From Oscillospiraceae bacterium (lineage in GTDB: Bacteria > Bacillota > Clostridia > Oscillospirales > CAG-272), in NCBI GenBank assembly GCA_015063625.1, contig SVTT01000003.1:62001-126000 (forward strand): a stretch of 64,000 nucleotides of DNA, read 5' to 3'. The notes under the pieces were generated by a model, which was given only the letters and a program-made list of their open reading frames with translations, did no database searches and was not told the DNA's origin. Below, one piece after another: positions 17,914-26,987 of the stretch; position 1 is the stretch's first letter; each line of letters starts with the position of its first letter. A program made the translations under genes and the position numbers.

Positions 17914-17938
17914 CCATTGAGAGAAAGGAGAATCTTTC

Positions 17939-18709
17939 GTGTGTAAAGGGGATCGCCCGCCGCTGCGGGAGGACGAGCAGCTCGTTGAGGTCAACGAGCA
18001 CCTGCGTCTGATTGAAAAAAAGAACGGTCTGCGCTTTGGGACAGACGCCTTCTTGCTCTCCGCCTTTTGCCGCACGAGGAGCAGTGCCCGTGCGGTCGAG
18101 CTGGGGACAGGCTCGGGCATCGTATCCCTCCTGCTTGCCGCACGCCGAAAGTACGCCCACGTCACCGCCGTGGAGGTGCAGGCAGAGCTTGCCGCACTTG
18201 CCGCGAGGAATGTCGACCTGAACGGCTTTTCAAGGACCGTTTCGGTGCTTTCTCTTGATGTGCGCGAGCTTTCGTCGCGCACGCTGGGCGGCGAGGTCGA
18301 GGCAGTGCTTTCCAATCCACCCTATATGAAGGAGGACAGCGGCTATGCCTCTCCCCACGACGTCAAGCAGGCGGCACGGCATGAGCAGCACGGTGATATC
18401 CGCGATTTTGCCGCCGCTGCGGCAAGATGCCTGAAATACGGCGGCGTTTTTTACACTGTTTACCGCCCGGACCGCTTGGATTCGCTGTTTACCGCCCTAC
18501 GGGGCGCGAATTTTGCGTGCAAGCGCATGCTTTTCGTACACGACAGCCCCGATAAGGCACCCTCTATGGTGCTGACCGAGGCAAAGCTCGGTGCCGCCGA
18601 GGGGCTGACGGTGCTTCCGCCGCTTTTCCTGCACGACACACCAAACAGGGGTCTTCCCCGTCCTCTTTCGGCGCGCGCCGAGGAGGTCTATCGCACGGGA
18701 GAATGCTGA
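17939..18709 (+). CDS. trmN6: tRNA1(Val) (adenine-N6)-methyltransferase-like protein
   Basis: SAM-dependent methyltransferase of the TrmN6/YfiC group, which methylates A37 of tRNA1(Val). 256 residues. SAM motif I reads ELGTGSGIVSLLLA near residue 52 and the catalytic N6-adenine motif is SNPPY near residue 121. The start is a GTG at 17939 preceded by AAAGGAG about 9 bases upstream. In many Firmicutes the gene lies next to rsmI, as here (with the amidase in between on the other strand). The exact tRNA target is inferred from the family. Confidence 0.85.
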   Translation: MCKGDRPPLREDEQLVEVNEHLRLIEKKNGLRFGTDAFLLSAFCRTRSSARAVELGTGSGIVSLLLAARRKYAHVTAVEVQAELAALAARNVDLNGFSRTVSVLSLDVRELSSRTLGGEVEAVLSNPPYMKEDSGYASPHDVKQAARHEQHGDIRDFAAAAARCLKYGGVFYTVYRPDRLDSLFTALRGANFACKRMLFVHDSPDKAPSMVLTEAKLGAAEGLTVLPPLFLHDTPNRGLPRPLSARAEEVYRTGEC

Positions 18710-18778
18710 GCGCTTCGCGCAGCGCCACAGAGCAAGGCAAGCCCTGCGGCTTTCCGCGATCTCGGTCGGTCAAGGACA

Positions 18779-19345
18779 TCAACCAAGCCCCGTATAGGCA
18801 ACGATCCCCTCGTAGATCCCGCGCGCGAAAAGCTCGGGACTCTCGTTCATCAGGCGGGCATCGCGCGCGTTGGTGATAAAGCCAAGTTCCAGCAGTATGG
18901 CGGGCATGTCGGTACGCTTCAGCACGTAAAGCGACGGACGGGCAAACACACCCCGTCGCGGCAGTCCCGTCGCAGCCTGCAGGGCATTTAAAATGCTCTC
19001 CGCGAGCGCCGCGGCAGTGCCGCCAAGCGCATATACGAACGCCTCACTCCCGGTTGCCGCAGAAAGCTCGGATGCATTGGTGTGCAGGCTGATAAAATAG
19101 TCTGCACCCCAGTTGTTTGCCTGCTCGGTACGGGCACGCAGGCTGGTCGTATTGGACGTGCCCAGCTGCGTTTCGGGCGTCGGACGGGAGAGCAGCACCT
19201 CATAATTTCCGCTTTGCCGAAGCAGTGCCGCGGTTTCCTGCCCGATACGGTATACGATATTTTGCTCTCGAAGCCCATTTCCCTCCGCGCCTGCGTTGGG
19301 ATTCACGGGATTATGTCCCTGATCGATATAGATCCTGATTGCCAA
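18779..19345 (-). CDS. N-acetylmuramoyl-L-alanine amidase (Amidase_3)
   Basis: Zinc amidase that cleaves the peptide stem from peptidoglycan muramic acid. 188 residues, a bare catalytic domain: His in DQGHNP, Glu in NGLREQ, His in SLHTNA and Glu in LLELGFITN are the metal and catalytic residues. The chosen start is a TTG at 19345, because AAAGGAGG stands 7 bases before it. The upstream in-frame ATG codons would place that ribosome site inside the coding region. With this start there is no signal peptide, unlike CwlD, so export is unexplained. It lies alone between trmN6 and rsmI. Confidence 0.85.
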   Translation of the reverse strand: MAIRIYIDQGHNPVNPNAGAEGNGLREQNIVYRIGQETAALLRQSGNYEVLLSRPTPETQLGTSNTTSLRARTEQANNWGADYFISLHTNASELSAATGSEAFVYALGGTAAALAESILNALQAATGLPRRGVFARPSLYVLKRTDMPAILLELGFITNARDARLMNESPELFARGIYEGIVAYTGLG

Positions 19346-19427
19346 GCGGATGCCTCCTTTACCGTTTCTATCCCTCATTCTATGCACCGTCACCTCAAAA
19401 AGTCACGACCCGAGAAAGGACCACGCC

Positions 19428-20300
19428 ATGTCAAGTGAAGAGAAAAATCGCATCAACGGCAAAACCCTCTATCTGGTGTCCACCCCCATCGGAAATCTTG
19501 CCGATCTCTCGGAGCGCGCGAGGAAAACGCTTTCCGAGGTGGATTTCATTGCCGCCGAGGACACGCGCAATACCGCCAAGCTCCTGATGGCATTCGGCAT
19601 TTCCCGACCGCTGGTTTCCTATCACGAGCATAACAAGCGCGAGCGCGGCAGCGTGATCGTGGAGCGTCTGCTTGCAGGGGAGTCCTGTGCCCTCGTCACC
19701 GATGCAGGCACGCCTGCCATCAGTGATCCCGGCGAGGATCTGGTCCGCCTTGCCGCCGAGGCAGGCATCACGGTGACCGCCGTTCCGGGTGCCGTGGCGG
19801 GCATCGTCGCGCTCACGCTCTCGGGGCTTGCCACCGCCCGTTTCAGCTTTGAGGGCTTCCTGCCCCGTGACAAGGGCGAGCGCCGCGAGCGACTTCTGGA
19901 GCTTTCGCGTGAAACGCGGACCATGCTTGTACACGAGGCACCTCACCGCCTGCGCGCCACGCTCTCCGAGCTTTCGGATGTGCTCGGCGAGGAACGCGCG
20001 ATCGCCGTGTGCCGCGAGCTGACCAAGCGCAACGAGGAGATCCTGCGCACCACGCTCTCGGGCGCCGTTGAGCACTATCGCACCGCCGAGCCGCGCGGAG
20101 AATACGTGCTGGTGATCGCAGGGAGCGAGAGAGGGCACACCGACACGCAAGAAAACAGTCTTGCAAGCACGCTCTCCCCTGCCGAGCATGTCGCATACTA
20201 TGAAAAGCAGGGGCTTGCTCGCATGGATGCCATCAAGGCGGCAGCCAAGGATCGCGGCATCCCCAAAAACGAGCTTTACCGCACGTTGCACCGCAGCTGA
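19428..20300 (+). CDS. rsmI: 16S rRNA (cytidine1402-2'-O)-methyltransferase
   Basis: Tetrapyrrole-methylase fold enzyme that 2'-O-methylates C1402 in the ribosomal decoding centre. 290 residues with the hallmark stretches LYLVSTPIGNLADLSERA, AAEDTRNT, TDAGTPAISDPG and EGFLPR, and a C-terminal helical domain. The ATG at 19428 has GAAAGGA upstream; a longer open frame before it has no ribosome site. Confidence 0.95.
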   Translation: MSSEEKNRINGKTLYLVSTPIGNLADLSERARKTLSEVDFIAAEDTRNTAKLLMAFGISRPLVSYHEHNKRERGSVIVERLLAGESCALVTDAGTPAISDPGEDLVRLAAEAGITVTAVPGAVAGIVALTLSGLATARFSFEGFLPRDKGERRERLLELSRETRTMLVHEAPHRLRATLSELSDVLGEERAIAVCRELTKRNEEILRTTLSGAVEHYRTAEPRGEYVLVIAGSERGHTDTQENSLASTLSPAEHVAYYEKQGLARMDAIKAAAKDRGIPKNELYRTLHRS

Positions 20301-20342
20301 CAGACGGTGGATCGCACAAAAGAGAATATTTTGTGAATCCCC

Positions 20343-20371
20343 TTGATTTTTCGGTCGGCTTGTGCTACAAT
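20343..20371 (+). promoter_or_regulatory. Promoter of asd
   Basis: TTGATT (20343-20348), 17-base spacer, TACAAT (20366-20371), with TG one base before the -10. The asd start is about 46 bases downstream. Confidence 0.8.
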
Positions 20372-20416
20372 GCTGTTATTATTTTGATACTATTTACCGC
20401 AAAAGGAGATTCCCCC

Positions 20417-21493
20417 ATGGCAAAACGGACAGTCGGCGTGATCGGCGCCACCGGCATGGTCGGTCAGCGTTTTCTGACCCTGCTTGACAACCACCCTTAT
20501 TTTGAAGTGACGGCTCTTGCCGCCTCCGCACGCTCGGCGGGCAAGACCTACCGTGAGGCAGTGGGCGACCGCTGGAAGATGAAAACACCGATGCCAGAGG
20601 CATATGCCGACATGAAGGTGATCGACGCCGCAAACATCGAGGAGATGAAGCAGCGCTGCAATTTCGTCTTTTGCGCCGTCGATATGAAAAAGGAGGACAT
20701 CCGCGCGCTGGAGGAGGCTTATGCCAAGGCGGAGATCCCCGTGGTTTCCAACAACTCGGCACACCGCTGGACGCCCGACGTCCCGATGGTGATCCCCGAG
20801 ATCAACGACGCCCACCTTGCCGTGATCGAGGCACAGCGCAAGCGCCTCGGCACCAAGCGTGGCTTTATCGCCGTCAAGCCCAATTGCTCGATCCAGTCCT
20901 ACGTGCCTGCTCTGACAGCACTGCTGGAGTTTGAGCCCTACGAGATCGTGGCAACCACGTATCAAGCCATCTCCGGCGCGGGAAAGACCTTCCGCGAGTG
21001 GCCCGAGATGATCGACAACGTCATTCCCTACATCGGCGGCGAGGAGGAGAAGAGCGAGCAGGAGCCTCTGCGCGTCTGGGGCAAGGTGGAAAAGGGCGAG
21101 ATCGTCAAGGCGGCGGCACCCGTTATCACCACCCAGTGCATCCGTGTGCCTGTCAGCGACGGTCACACGGCTGCCGTGTTTGTCAAATTCCGCAAAAAGC
21201 CCACCAAGGAGCAGATCCTTGCCGCATGGAAGAGCTTCTCGGGAAAGCCCCAATCGCTGGGTCTGCCTCACGCTCCCGAGCAGTTCATCACCTACTTCGA
21301 GGAGGATAACCGCCCTCAGGCAGCGCTTGACCGCGATCTTTACGGCGGTATGGGCGTTTCGGTCGGCAGACTGCGCGAGGACACGGTCTACGACTGGAAG
21401 TTCGTAGGTCTTTCTCATAACACCCTGCGCGGCGCGGCGGGCGGCGCTGTGCTGATCGCAGAGCTTTTGCACCGCGAGGGCTACTTCGACTGA
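20417..21493 (+). CDS. asd: Aspartate-semialdehyde dehydrogenase (archaeal/fungal-type)
   Basis: Reduces aspartyl phosphate to aspartate semialdehyde, the branch point to lysine/diaminopimelate, threonine and methionine. 358 residues: NADP loop GVIGATGMVGQRF at the N terminus and the catalytic cysteine in KPNCSIQSY. The sequence fits the archaeal/fungal branch (ASARSAGKTYREAVG region) rather than the Gram-negative branch. AAAAGGAGA precedes the ATG at 20417; a longer open frame upstream contains the promoter. It is transcribed alone and is followed by the hairpin repeat at 21514-21619. Confidence 0.95.
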   Translation: MAKRTVGVIGATGMVGQRFLTLLDNHPYFEVTALAASARSAGKTYREAVGDRWKMKTPMPEAYADMKVIDAANIEEMKQRCNFVFCAVDMKKEDIRALEEAYAKAEIPVVSNNSAHRWTPDVPMVIPEINDAHLAVIEAQRKRLGTKRGFIAVKPNCSIQSYVPALTALLEFEPYEIVATTYQAISGAGKTFREWPEMIDNVIPYIGGEEEKSEQEPLRVWGKVEKGEIVKAAAPVITTQCIRVPVSDGHTAAVFVKFRKKPTKEQILAAWKSFSGKPQSLGLPHAPEQFITYFEEDNRPQAALDRDLYGGMGVSVGRLREDTVYDWKFVGLSHNTLRGAAGGAVLIAELLHREGYFD

Positions 21494-21513
21494 GCACACC
21501 GACCCGACACCGC

Positions 21514-21619
21514 AAAAAGGAGGCTGTCGCATTTCGGCAAAACTGTCTGCGATCTGCCCGCTCCTTGGCATAGCAAAGGGGCTGCCTCAAATGCATGTGC
21601 ATTTGAGGCAGCCCCTTTT
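21514..21619 (-). repeat. Short copy of a MITE-like repeat, with terminator hairpin
   Basis: Read on the minus strand this begins with a 20-bp perfect hairpin (arms 21576-21595 and 21598-21617, loop TG), then a stretch like TTTGCTATG..AAGG..GC..GGCAGAT, and ends in GACAGCC plus a T-rich end (21514-21534). The same order of blocks occurs in the longer element at 58844-59120, so this is probably an internally deleted copy. The hairpin, with T tracts on both strands, also serves as terminator between asd and the convergent 52-aa gene. Confidence 0.65.
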
Positions 21620-21622
21620 CCT

Positions 21623-21781
21623 TTACCATTCGGGCTCGTCCGGCAGGGCGGGATCGCCCGGCTTGGCGGTCTGTCCGCCGCCTTCTCCCGCAGGAGGTGT
21701 GTCCACAGAGGAAACAAGGATATCACGAGGCATGATCCAAAAAATTTCAATTGTCGGCATACGGTACTCGTTTTTCATCAT
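21623..21781 (-). CDS. Small acidic peptide of unknown function, 52 aa
   Basis: A 52-codon frame with AAGGAGGG 4 bases before its first ATG (7 before the second, at 21778). The product starts MMKNEYRMPTIEIF, has a central stretch PRDILVSSVD and a Gly/Pro/Asp-rich tail ending DEPEW. No transmembrane segment and no cysteine. It starts 28 bases after the Nudix gene on the same strand and ends in front of a strong terminator, so it is probably expressed. I recall similar short clostridial peptides with a DIL/DVI-xxS core, all unannotated; no function is proposed. Confidence 0.6.
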   Translation of the reverse strand: MMKNEYRMPTIEIFWIMPRDILVSSVDTPPAGEGGGQTAKPGDPALPDEPEW

Positions 21782-21809
21782 TTTCCCTCCTTCAGCGCCA
21801 CAGCACCCA

Positions 21810-22235
21810 TCACTTGATGGCGACGCTCATATTTTTCATGCGCTCCATGGCAGAGCGAAAAACCGTCTTGTCGTTTTCGTGCGTGAGGCTTTCCTCGGCG
21901 ATCTCCAACGGGATCCATTCGACCTCGGCGATCTCGCCCTCACGCGCCTTGATATTGGCATCGGTGGTAAATGCCAGAAAATACACCACTTCCTTCATGA
22001 CACCGGGTGTCGGGCTATAGGAAACCGTGGCGCGAAAATCCGAAATAATGGCAATACGGGATGCCGTTTCCTCCATGACCTCACGCAGTGCGGTGGCGTA
22101 TTCGCTCTCGCCCTCCTCCACGTGACCCTTTGGGAAGGAACGGTGTCCTCCCGCCTTATGACGGATCATCAACACAAAAAATTTTTCTCCCTCGCGGCGC
22201 ACCACCAGTGCGCCGCAGGATTTTTCCCAGGTCAT
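21810..22235 (-). CDS. Nudix hydrolase
   Basis: 141-residue pyrophosphohydrolase with an intact Nudix box starting GHVEEGESEY and continuing REVMEETA. The context around the box (SFPKGHVEEGE) resembles diadenosine tetraphosphate hydrolases (MutT/Ap4A type), so Ap4A or a damaged nucleotide is a plausible substrate, but this is not decided by sequence alone. It lies 48 bases downstream of infB and may be read from the same transcript. Confidence 0.85.
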   Translation of the reverse strand: MTWEKSCGALVVRREGEKFFVLMIRHKAGGHRSFPKGHVEEGESEYATALREVMEETASRIAIISDFRATVSYSPTPGVMKEVVYFLAFTTDANIKAREGEIAEVEWIPLEIAEESLTHENDKTVFRSAMERMKNMSVAIK

Positions 22236-22283
22236 TGAACAAAAGCCTCCTTTGATCGGAAAACGCGTCAGGATGATCCGTCA

Positions 22284-25178
22284 TCACTGACGGATCTCCT
22301 CCATCACAAAGGCCTCCAGAATGTCGCCGACCTTAATATCGTTAAAGCGGTCAAGTCCCACACCGCATTCATAGCCGTCAGCCACTTCCTTGACGTCATC
22401 CTTGAAACGACGCAGCGACGAGATCTTATCCTCAAAGATCACCACACCGTCACGCACCACGCGGATCTGAGAGGCGCGGGTGATCTTGCCATCCTGAACA
22501 TAGGAGCCCGCGATCATACCGACGTTGGGCACGTGGATGGTCTGACGCACCTCGGCGTGACCAAGCACGACCTCCTTGAACTTAGGCGCAAGCATGCCCT
22601 TCATGGCAGCCTCGATCTCCTCGATGCATTCGTAAATAATACGGTAGGTGCGGATATCCACCTTTTGTCTTTCGGCAGAATCGATCGCGATCTTATCGGG
22701 ACGGACGTTAAAGCCGACGATGATGGCGTTGGATGCCGCCGCCAGCATAACGTCGCCCTCGATGATGCCGCCCACCGCGGAGTGGATGACACGGACCTTG
22801 ACCTCCTCGTTCGACAGCTTTTCGAGCGACTGCTTGACAGCCTCGGCAGAGCCTGCCACGTCCGCCTTTACGATGATGTTCAGCTCCTTGACGCCCTCCG
22901 AGATCTGTGCAAACAGATCGTTGAGGTTGGCACGGGCATTTGCCTTGAAGCCCTCCTCCTTCGCCTTGTCGCGGCGCTGGTCGGCAAGGGTTCTTGCCAT
23001 GCGCTCGTCCTCGACGGCGGCAAACTCGTCGCCTGCCTCGGGAACCTCGGCAAGACCGACGATCTCAACGGGAACCGAGGGCCCCGCCTCCTTAATGGTA
23101 CGGCCGGTATGGTCGTTCATGGTACGGACACGGCCAACAGCGGTTCCTGCGATCACGATATCGCCGCTGTGGAGCGTACCGTTCTGCACCAGCACGGTCG
23201 CCACGGGTCCGCGACCCTTATCCAGCTTGGACTCAATGATAATGCCCTTGGCGCGGCGGTCGGGATTCGCCTTCAGCTCCTTCATATCGGCAACCAGCAG
23301 CAGGCTCTCCAGCAGATCGTCAATACCCTCGTGCTTCAATGCGGAGATCGGCACGCAGATCACGTCGCCGCCCCACTCCTCGGGAACGAGGTCGTACTTG
23401 GTCAGCTCCTGCTTAATGGCATCGGGGTTTGCACCCGGCTTATCCATTTTGTTAATGGCAACGACGATGTCGATGCCTGCCGCCTTGGCATGATTGATCG
23501 CCTCGACGGTCTGGGGCATGATGCCGTCATCGGCAGCCACCACCAGGATGGCAATATCGGTCGCCTTGGCACCGCGCGCACGCATGGAGGTGAACGCCTC
23601 GTGTCCGGGTGTGTCAAGGAAGGTGATATCTCTGCCGTTGATCTTGACGCGGTAAGCACCGATGTGCTGGGTGATACCGCCCGCCTCTCCTGCCGTTACG
23701 TTGGTATGGCGGATCGCATCGAGCAGCGAGGTCTTACCGTGGTCAACGTGACCCATGACGCAAACGACGGGAGCACGGTCCAAGAGATCCTCTGCCTTAT
23801 CCTCGCTGTCGTCAAACAGCTTCTCCTCGATGCTGACAACGACCTCCTTGGTCGCCTCGACACCAAGCTCGGATGCGATCAGGAACGCCGTATCAAAATC
23901 AATGGTCTGATTGAGGGTCACCATCATCCCCATCATCATCAGCTTCTTCACGACCTCGGCGGGCGCGATCTTCATACGGGAGGCAAATTCGCTCACCGTG
24001 ATCTCCTCGGGCAGCTGAACGTGAAGTGCCTGCTTGGTGGCGGGCGCGGATGCCTTTTTGGCATTCTTTTTGCCGGCGGTCATGGCATGCGTGCCCACCT
24101 GCTTCTTGAAGCGCTGATTGCCGCCGCGTGCATCACGCACGGCATCGGGCACAAAATTGTCAAGACGCTCATCGTATTTTGCAAGATCCACGCTGGAGCC
24201 GCGCATATCCACCACACGGGTGGCGCCCCTGCTCTTCTGTGCACCGTCACCGCCCTTGGGCGTCTGACCGCGCGTGATGACCTGAGGACGGAACTGCTCG
24301 CGGACGATGCGTCCACCCCCCTCATCCTTATCGCGGAAGCCGCCGTCACGGCGAGGTGCGCCGTGAGCTGCGGGACGTGCCGCGCCGCCGCGGTTATTGT
24401 TCTGAGGCTGACCTCCGAAGCTCGGCTTCATGCCGCCAAAGCTGCCGGCACGGCCAAAGCCTGTGCCCCCCTGGGGTACGCGGTCGCCCGCGCCTCTGTT
24501 GAAGGATGTGCCGCCCTGAGGTGCACCGTCATGACGGGATGCCTGAGGACGGGCGTCGGCACGGGGTGCGGCAGCGGCAGGCGCTGCGCCGCGCTGGGGC
24601 ATGGTGGCACGCAGATTCTGCGGAATATTATAGGTACGCGGAGAGGGACGGGCGGGTGCCGCAGGTGCCGCCTTTTCGGCGGAGGGAGCCCTCTGCGGTG
24701 CCGTCGGCTCTTCTTTCTTCTCCTCGGGGGCAGCCTTGACAGGCGCCTCCTCCTTTTTCTGCTCTGCCGCCTTAGGCGCTTTCTGCACGGGGTTCTCTTT
24801 GGAGGGAGGGGTATCCTTGACAGCTTCGGTCTTCGGTGCGGACTTCACCCCGTCAGCTGCCTTTTCTTTCTGGTCTTTCGCCGCAACGGATGCGGATTCC
24901 TTCTGCCTTGCGGGCTTTTCCTCCGCCTTTTTTGCCGTTTCGGCGGGTGCTGCCTTTTCGGGCGCCTTTGTGGGAATATAGGTATCCCCAAAGAGATAGT
25001 CGTCAATGCCCGAAACCTGCTTGTTTCGCGTCAGCGCCTCAAACAGAATGTCAAATTCGCGAGGCTCCAGTGCCTTTTGTGTCGTTTTGCACTCGATGCC
25101 CTTTCCGGTCAGTATTTCGGTAATGTCCTTGCTTTTGACACCGAGATCCTTTGCCAATTGTGCTACTTTAAAAGCCAT
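22284..25178 (-). CDS. infB: Translation initiation factor IF-2
   Basis: GTPase that delivers initiator tRNA to the ribosome. 964 residues. The N-terminal IF2_N module ([14 protein letters not shown]) is followed by about 330 residues of Ala/Pro/Lys/Glu- then Gly/Arg/Gln-rich linker, a second IF2_N, and the G domain: GHVDHGKTS at about residue 476, [14 protein letters not shown]-terminal domains 2 and 3 follow. The start at 25178 has AAGGAGG; a slightly longer frame upstream lacks one. It is the last core gene of the rimP-nusA-ylxR-ylxQ-infB operon. Confidence 0.96.
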   Translation of the reverse strand: MAFKVAQLAKDLGVKSKDITEILTGKGIECKTTQKALEPREFDILFEALTRNKQVSGIDDYLFGDTYIPTKAPEKAAPAETAKKAEEKPARQKESASVAAKDQKEKAADGVKSAPKTEAVKDTPPSKENPVQKAPKAAEQKKEEAPVKAAPEEKKEEPTAPQRAPSAEKAAPAAPARPSPRTYNIPQNLRATMPQRGAAPAAAAPRADARPQASRHDGAPQGGTSFNRGAGDRVPQGGTGFGRAGSFGGMKPSFGGQPQNNNRGGAARPAAHGAPRRDGGFRDKDEGGGRIVREQFRPQVITRGQTPKGGDGAQKSRGATRVVDMRGSSVDLAKYDERLDNFVPDAVRDARGGNQRFKKQVGTHAMTAGKKNAKKASAPATKQALHVQLPEEITVSEFASRMKIAPAEVVKKLMMMGMMVTLNQTIDFDTAFLIASELGVEATKEVVVSIEEKLFDDSEDKAEDLLDRAPVVCVMGHVDHGKTSLLDAIRHTNVTAGEAGGITQHIGAYRVKINGRDITFLDTPGHEAFTSMRARGAKATDIAILVVAADDGIMPQTVEAINHAKAAGIDIVVAINKMDKPGANPDAIKQELTKYDLVPEEWGGDVICVPISALKHEGIDDLLESLLLVADMKELKANPDRRAKGIIIESKLDKGRGPVATVLVQNGTLHSGDIVIAGTAVGRVRTMNDHTGRTIKEAGPSVPVEIVGLAEVPEAGDEFAAVEDERMARTLADQRRDKAKEEGFKANARANLNDLFAQISEGVKELNIIVKADVAGSAEAVKQSLEKLSNEEVKVRVIHSAVGGIIEGDVMLAAASNAIIVGFNVRPDKIAIDSAERQKVDIRTYRIIYECIEEIEAAMKGMLAPKFKEVVLGHAEVRQTIHVPNVGMIAGSYVQDGKITRASQIRVVRDGVVIFEDKISSLRRFKDDVKEVADGYECGVGLDRFNDIKVGDILEAFVMEEIRQ

Positions 25179-25266
25179 ATTTCCTCCTTGTCTTCCGCCG
25201 TCCGTGCGGAACACCTTCCAAAGTTTGGTCGTGTTACCTGCTGCCCTTGGGCAGTGTCATCTCAAC

Positions 25267-25602
25267 TTAAGTTTCATCAAACAATGCACCGATCGCCGAT
25301 GCAAGGTGCGGGTCGGTCACGCCGACAGCGGCAACCGCGCCCTCTCTTTTGCCGACCGCCAACGCCAGCGCAGCGGTATCGACCTCAAGCCGAACCAGCC
25401 GTACGCCGTAATAGGCTGTGCGATCAAGTATACGCTTTTTCGTGTTGGGGGAAGCGTCACACGCGAGCGCTACCAGCAGCGGCGTTTTCCCCCGCGTCCC
25501 CTTTCGCATTGCCTCGCAAAGCAGGGGAACGCCGACGGTCAGTCTTCCCGCCCTTGCGGCAAAGCCGAGCAGCGAGAGTGCCCTTTTGTCATTCTCCCTC
25601 AT
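25267..25602 (-). CDS. ylxQ: Ribosomal L7Ae-family RNA-binding protein (YlxQ)
   Basis: 111-residue L7Ae/L30e-fold protein that probably binds kink-turn-like RNA. LGFAARAGRLTVG near the N terminus and the VALACDASPNTKKRI block are typical of YlxQ. It overlaps the 3' end of ylxR by 14 bases, indicating coupled translation, and lies 88 bases before infB in the conserved nusA operon order. Confidence 0.88.
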   Translation of the reverse strand: MRENDKRALSLLGFAARAGRLTVGVPLLCEAMRKGTRGKTPLLVALACDASPNTKKRILDRTAYYGVRLVRLEVDTAALALAVGKREGAVAAVGVTDPHLASAIGALFDET

Positions 25603-25870
25603 GTGCCGTCAGCTCGCTTTCCATGGCTGCAAAGACACCGTCCGGGATCTCGCACTCAAGGCTTCGGGAAAGGCGTCTGGTGCGGCGCGCTTTTTCAAGG
25701 CAGGCAACATTCCTGCAAATATATGCGCCTCTCCCCGATTTTTTGCCGGTGAAATCGAGCGTGACCTCACCCTCGGGGCTTCTGACCACACGCAGCAGCT
25801 CGCTCTTCGCACGCCGTTCATTGCAGCCAAGGCATTGACGCTCGGGGATCTTTCTCTTTTTTTGTTCCAT
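25589..25870 (-). CDS. ylxR: YlxR/RnpM family RNA-binding protein
   Basis: 93-residue basic protein of the YlxR (DUF448) family; the Bacillus member is reported to bind RNase P RNA. The signature CLGCNERRAKSELLRVVR and a GRGAYIC block are present. I chose the ATG at 25870 (MEQKKRKIP), matching typical family N termini; a GTG three codons upstream (25879) is possible, and neither has a strong ribosome site. It starts 20 bases after the nusA stop. Confidence 0.88.
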   Translation of the reverse strand: MEQKKRKIPERQCLGCNERRAKSELLRVVRSPEGEVTLDFTGKKSGRGAYICRNVACLEKARRTRRLSRSLECEIPDGVFAAMESELTAHEGE

Positions 25871-25890
25871 TTCTAACACCGTTTACGGGG

Positions 25891-26931
25891 TTATTCTGCT
25901 TTAATATCGATCTTACAGCCGGTCAGTCTTGCGGCAAGACGGGCGTTAAGGCCCTCTCTGCCGATGGCGAGCGAGAGCTGCTCGGGCTCTACCAGCACGC
26001 GGCAGCTGCGCTCACCGGTCATCTCGACCGAAAGAACGCGTGCGGGAGCAAGTGCCGCGGCAACGAATTCCTCAATGCTCTCACTGTATTCGATGATATC
26101 GATCTTCTCACCGCGCAGCTCGTCAACGATGCCTGCGATACGCATGCCGCGGTTACCGATGCACGCGCCGACAGGATCCACATCGGCATCACGGGAATAG
26201 ACAGCGACCTTGCTGCGCACGCCCGCCTCGCGGGATACGCCCTTGATCATCACGACGCCGTCGGTGATCTCGGGGATCTCCAGCTCGAACAGACGGCGAA
26301 CCAATCCCGAATGAGAACGGGAAAGAGTCACCAGCGGTCCGTGTGCCTCCTTGTTGACCTCCATCACGAAGACCTTCACACGGTCGTCGACCGCAAATTC
26401 CTCTCCGGGGATCTGCTCGCTGCGAAGCAGAACGGCACGCCCCGTGCCCGTGTCAAGCACCACGTTGCCGTTGACGGGGTCGATCTTGCTGACGGTGGCA
26501 GTGATGATCTCCTCACGCTGGCTCTCGTATGCCTCCTGCATCACCTTGCGCTCACCCTCACGGATGCTCTGAATGATGACCGACTTGGCAGCGGCGGCGG
26601 AAAGACGGCGGAAGTTTTCGGGCTTGACCTTGATCTCGATCAGCTGACCGAGGCGATAACGCTTGGAAAGCGCCTTGGCGTCCTCAAGCGAGATCTCCTG
26701 CTCGGGGTCTGCCACGGTTTCCACCACGGTCTTCTGCTGAAAGACACGCACATCATCCTTTTCAAGGTCAAAGGCAATGCGCACGTTGGCGTTATTGCCG
26801 TACTCCTTATGATATGCCGAGACGAGAGCCGCCTCGATCTTTTCGATCATGTACGCCTGGGGAATACCCTTTTCCTTTTCGAGGAGCTCGAGTGCTTTCA
26901 CAAACGATTCCTTGCTGCTTTTACTGCTCAT
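25891..26931 (-). CDS. nusA: Transcription termination/antitermination factor NusA
   Basis: Binds RNA polymerase and modulates pausing, termination and antitermination. 346 residues, the short Gram-positive form: N-terminal polymerase-binding domain, S1 domain (about 135-200) and KH1-KH2 (about 205-346) with GNRGMRI and SLAIGREGLNARLAARLTG. The C-terminal acidic repeats of E. coli NusA are absent, as normal in Firmicutes. AAAGGA precedes the ATG. Second gene of the rimP operon. Confidence 0.96.
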   Translation of the reverse strand: MSSKSSKESFVKALELLEKEKGIPQAYMIEKIEAALVSAYHKEYGNNANVRIAFDLEKDDVRVFQQKTVVETVADPEQEISLEDAKALSKRYRLGQLIEIKVKPENFRRLSAAAAKSVIIQSIREGERKVMQEAYESQREEIITATVSKIDPVNGNVVLDTGTGRAVLLRSEQIPGEEFAVDDRVKVFVMEVNKEAHGPLVTLSRSHSGLVRRLFELEIPEITDGVVMIKGVSREAGVRSKVAVYSRDADVDPVGACIGNRGMRIAGIVDELRGEKIDIIEYSESIEEFVAAALAPARVLSVEMTGERSCRVLVEPEQLSLAIGREGLNARLAARLTGCKIDIKAE

Positions 26932-26987
26932 GGCTATATCCTTTCATAACTATGTTCGTCTTGTTGATGCGGTACCTTACGGCTCGG

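Noticed and set aside
22533..25838. 1101-codon open frame on the plus strand opposite infB
   Set aside because: It mirrors infB, ylxQ and ylxR across gene boundaries, has no ribosome site and an implausible His/Leu/Arg-rich composition. It is a by-product of GC-rich codon use on the real strand.
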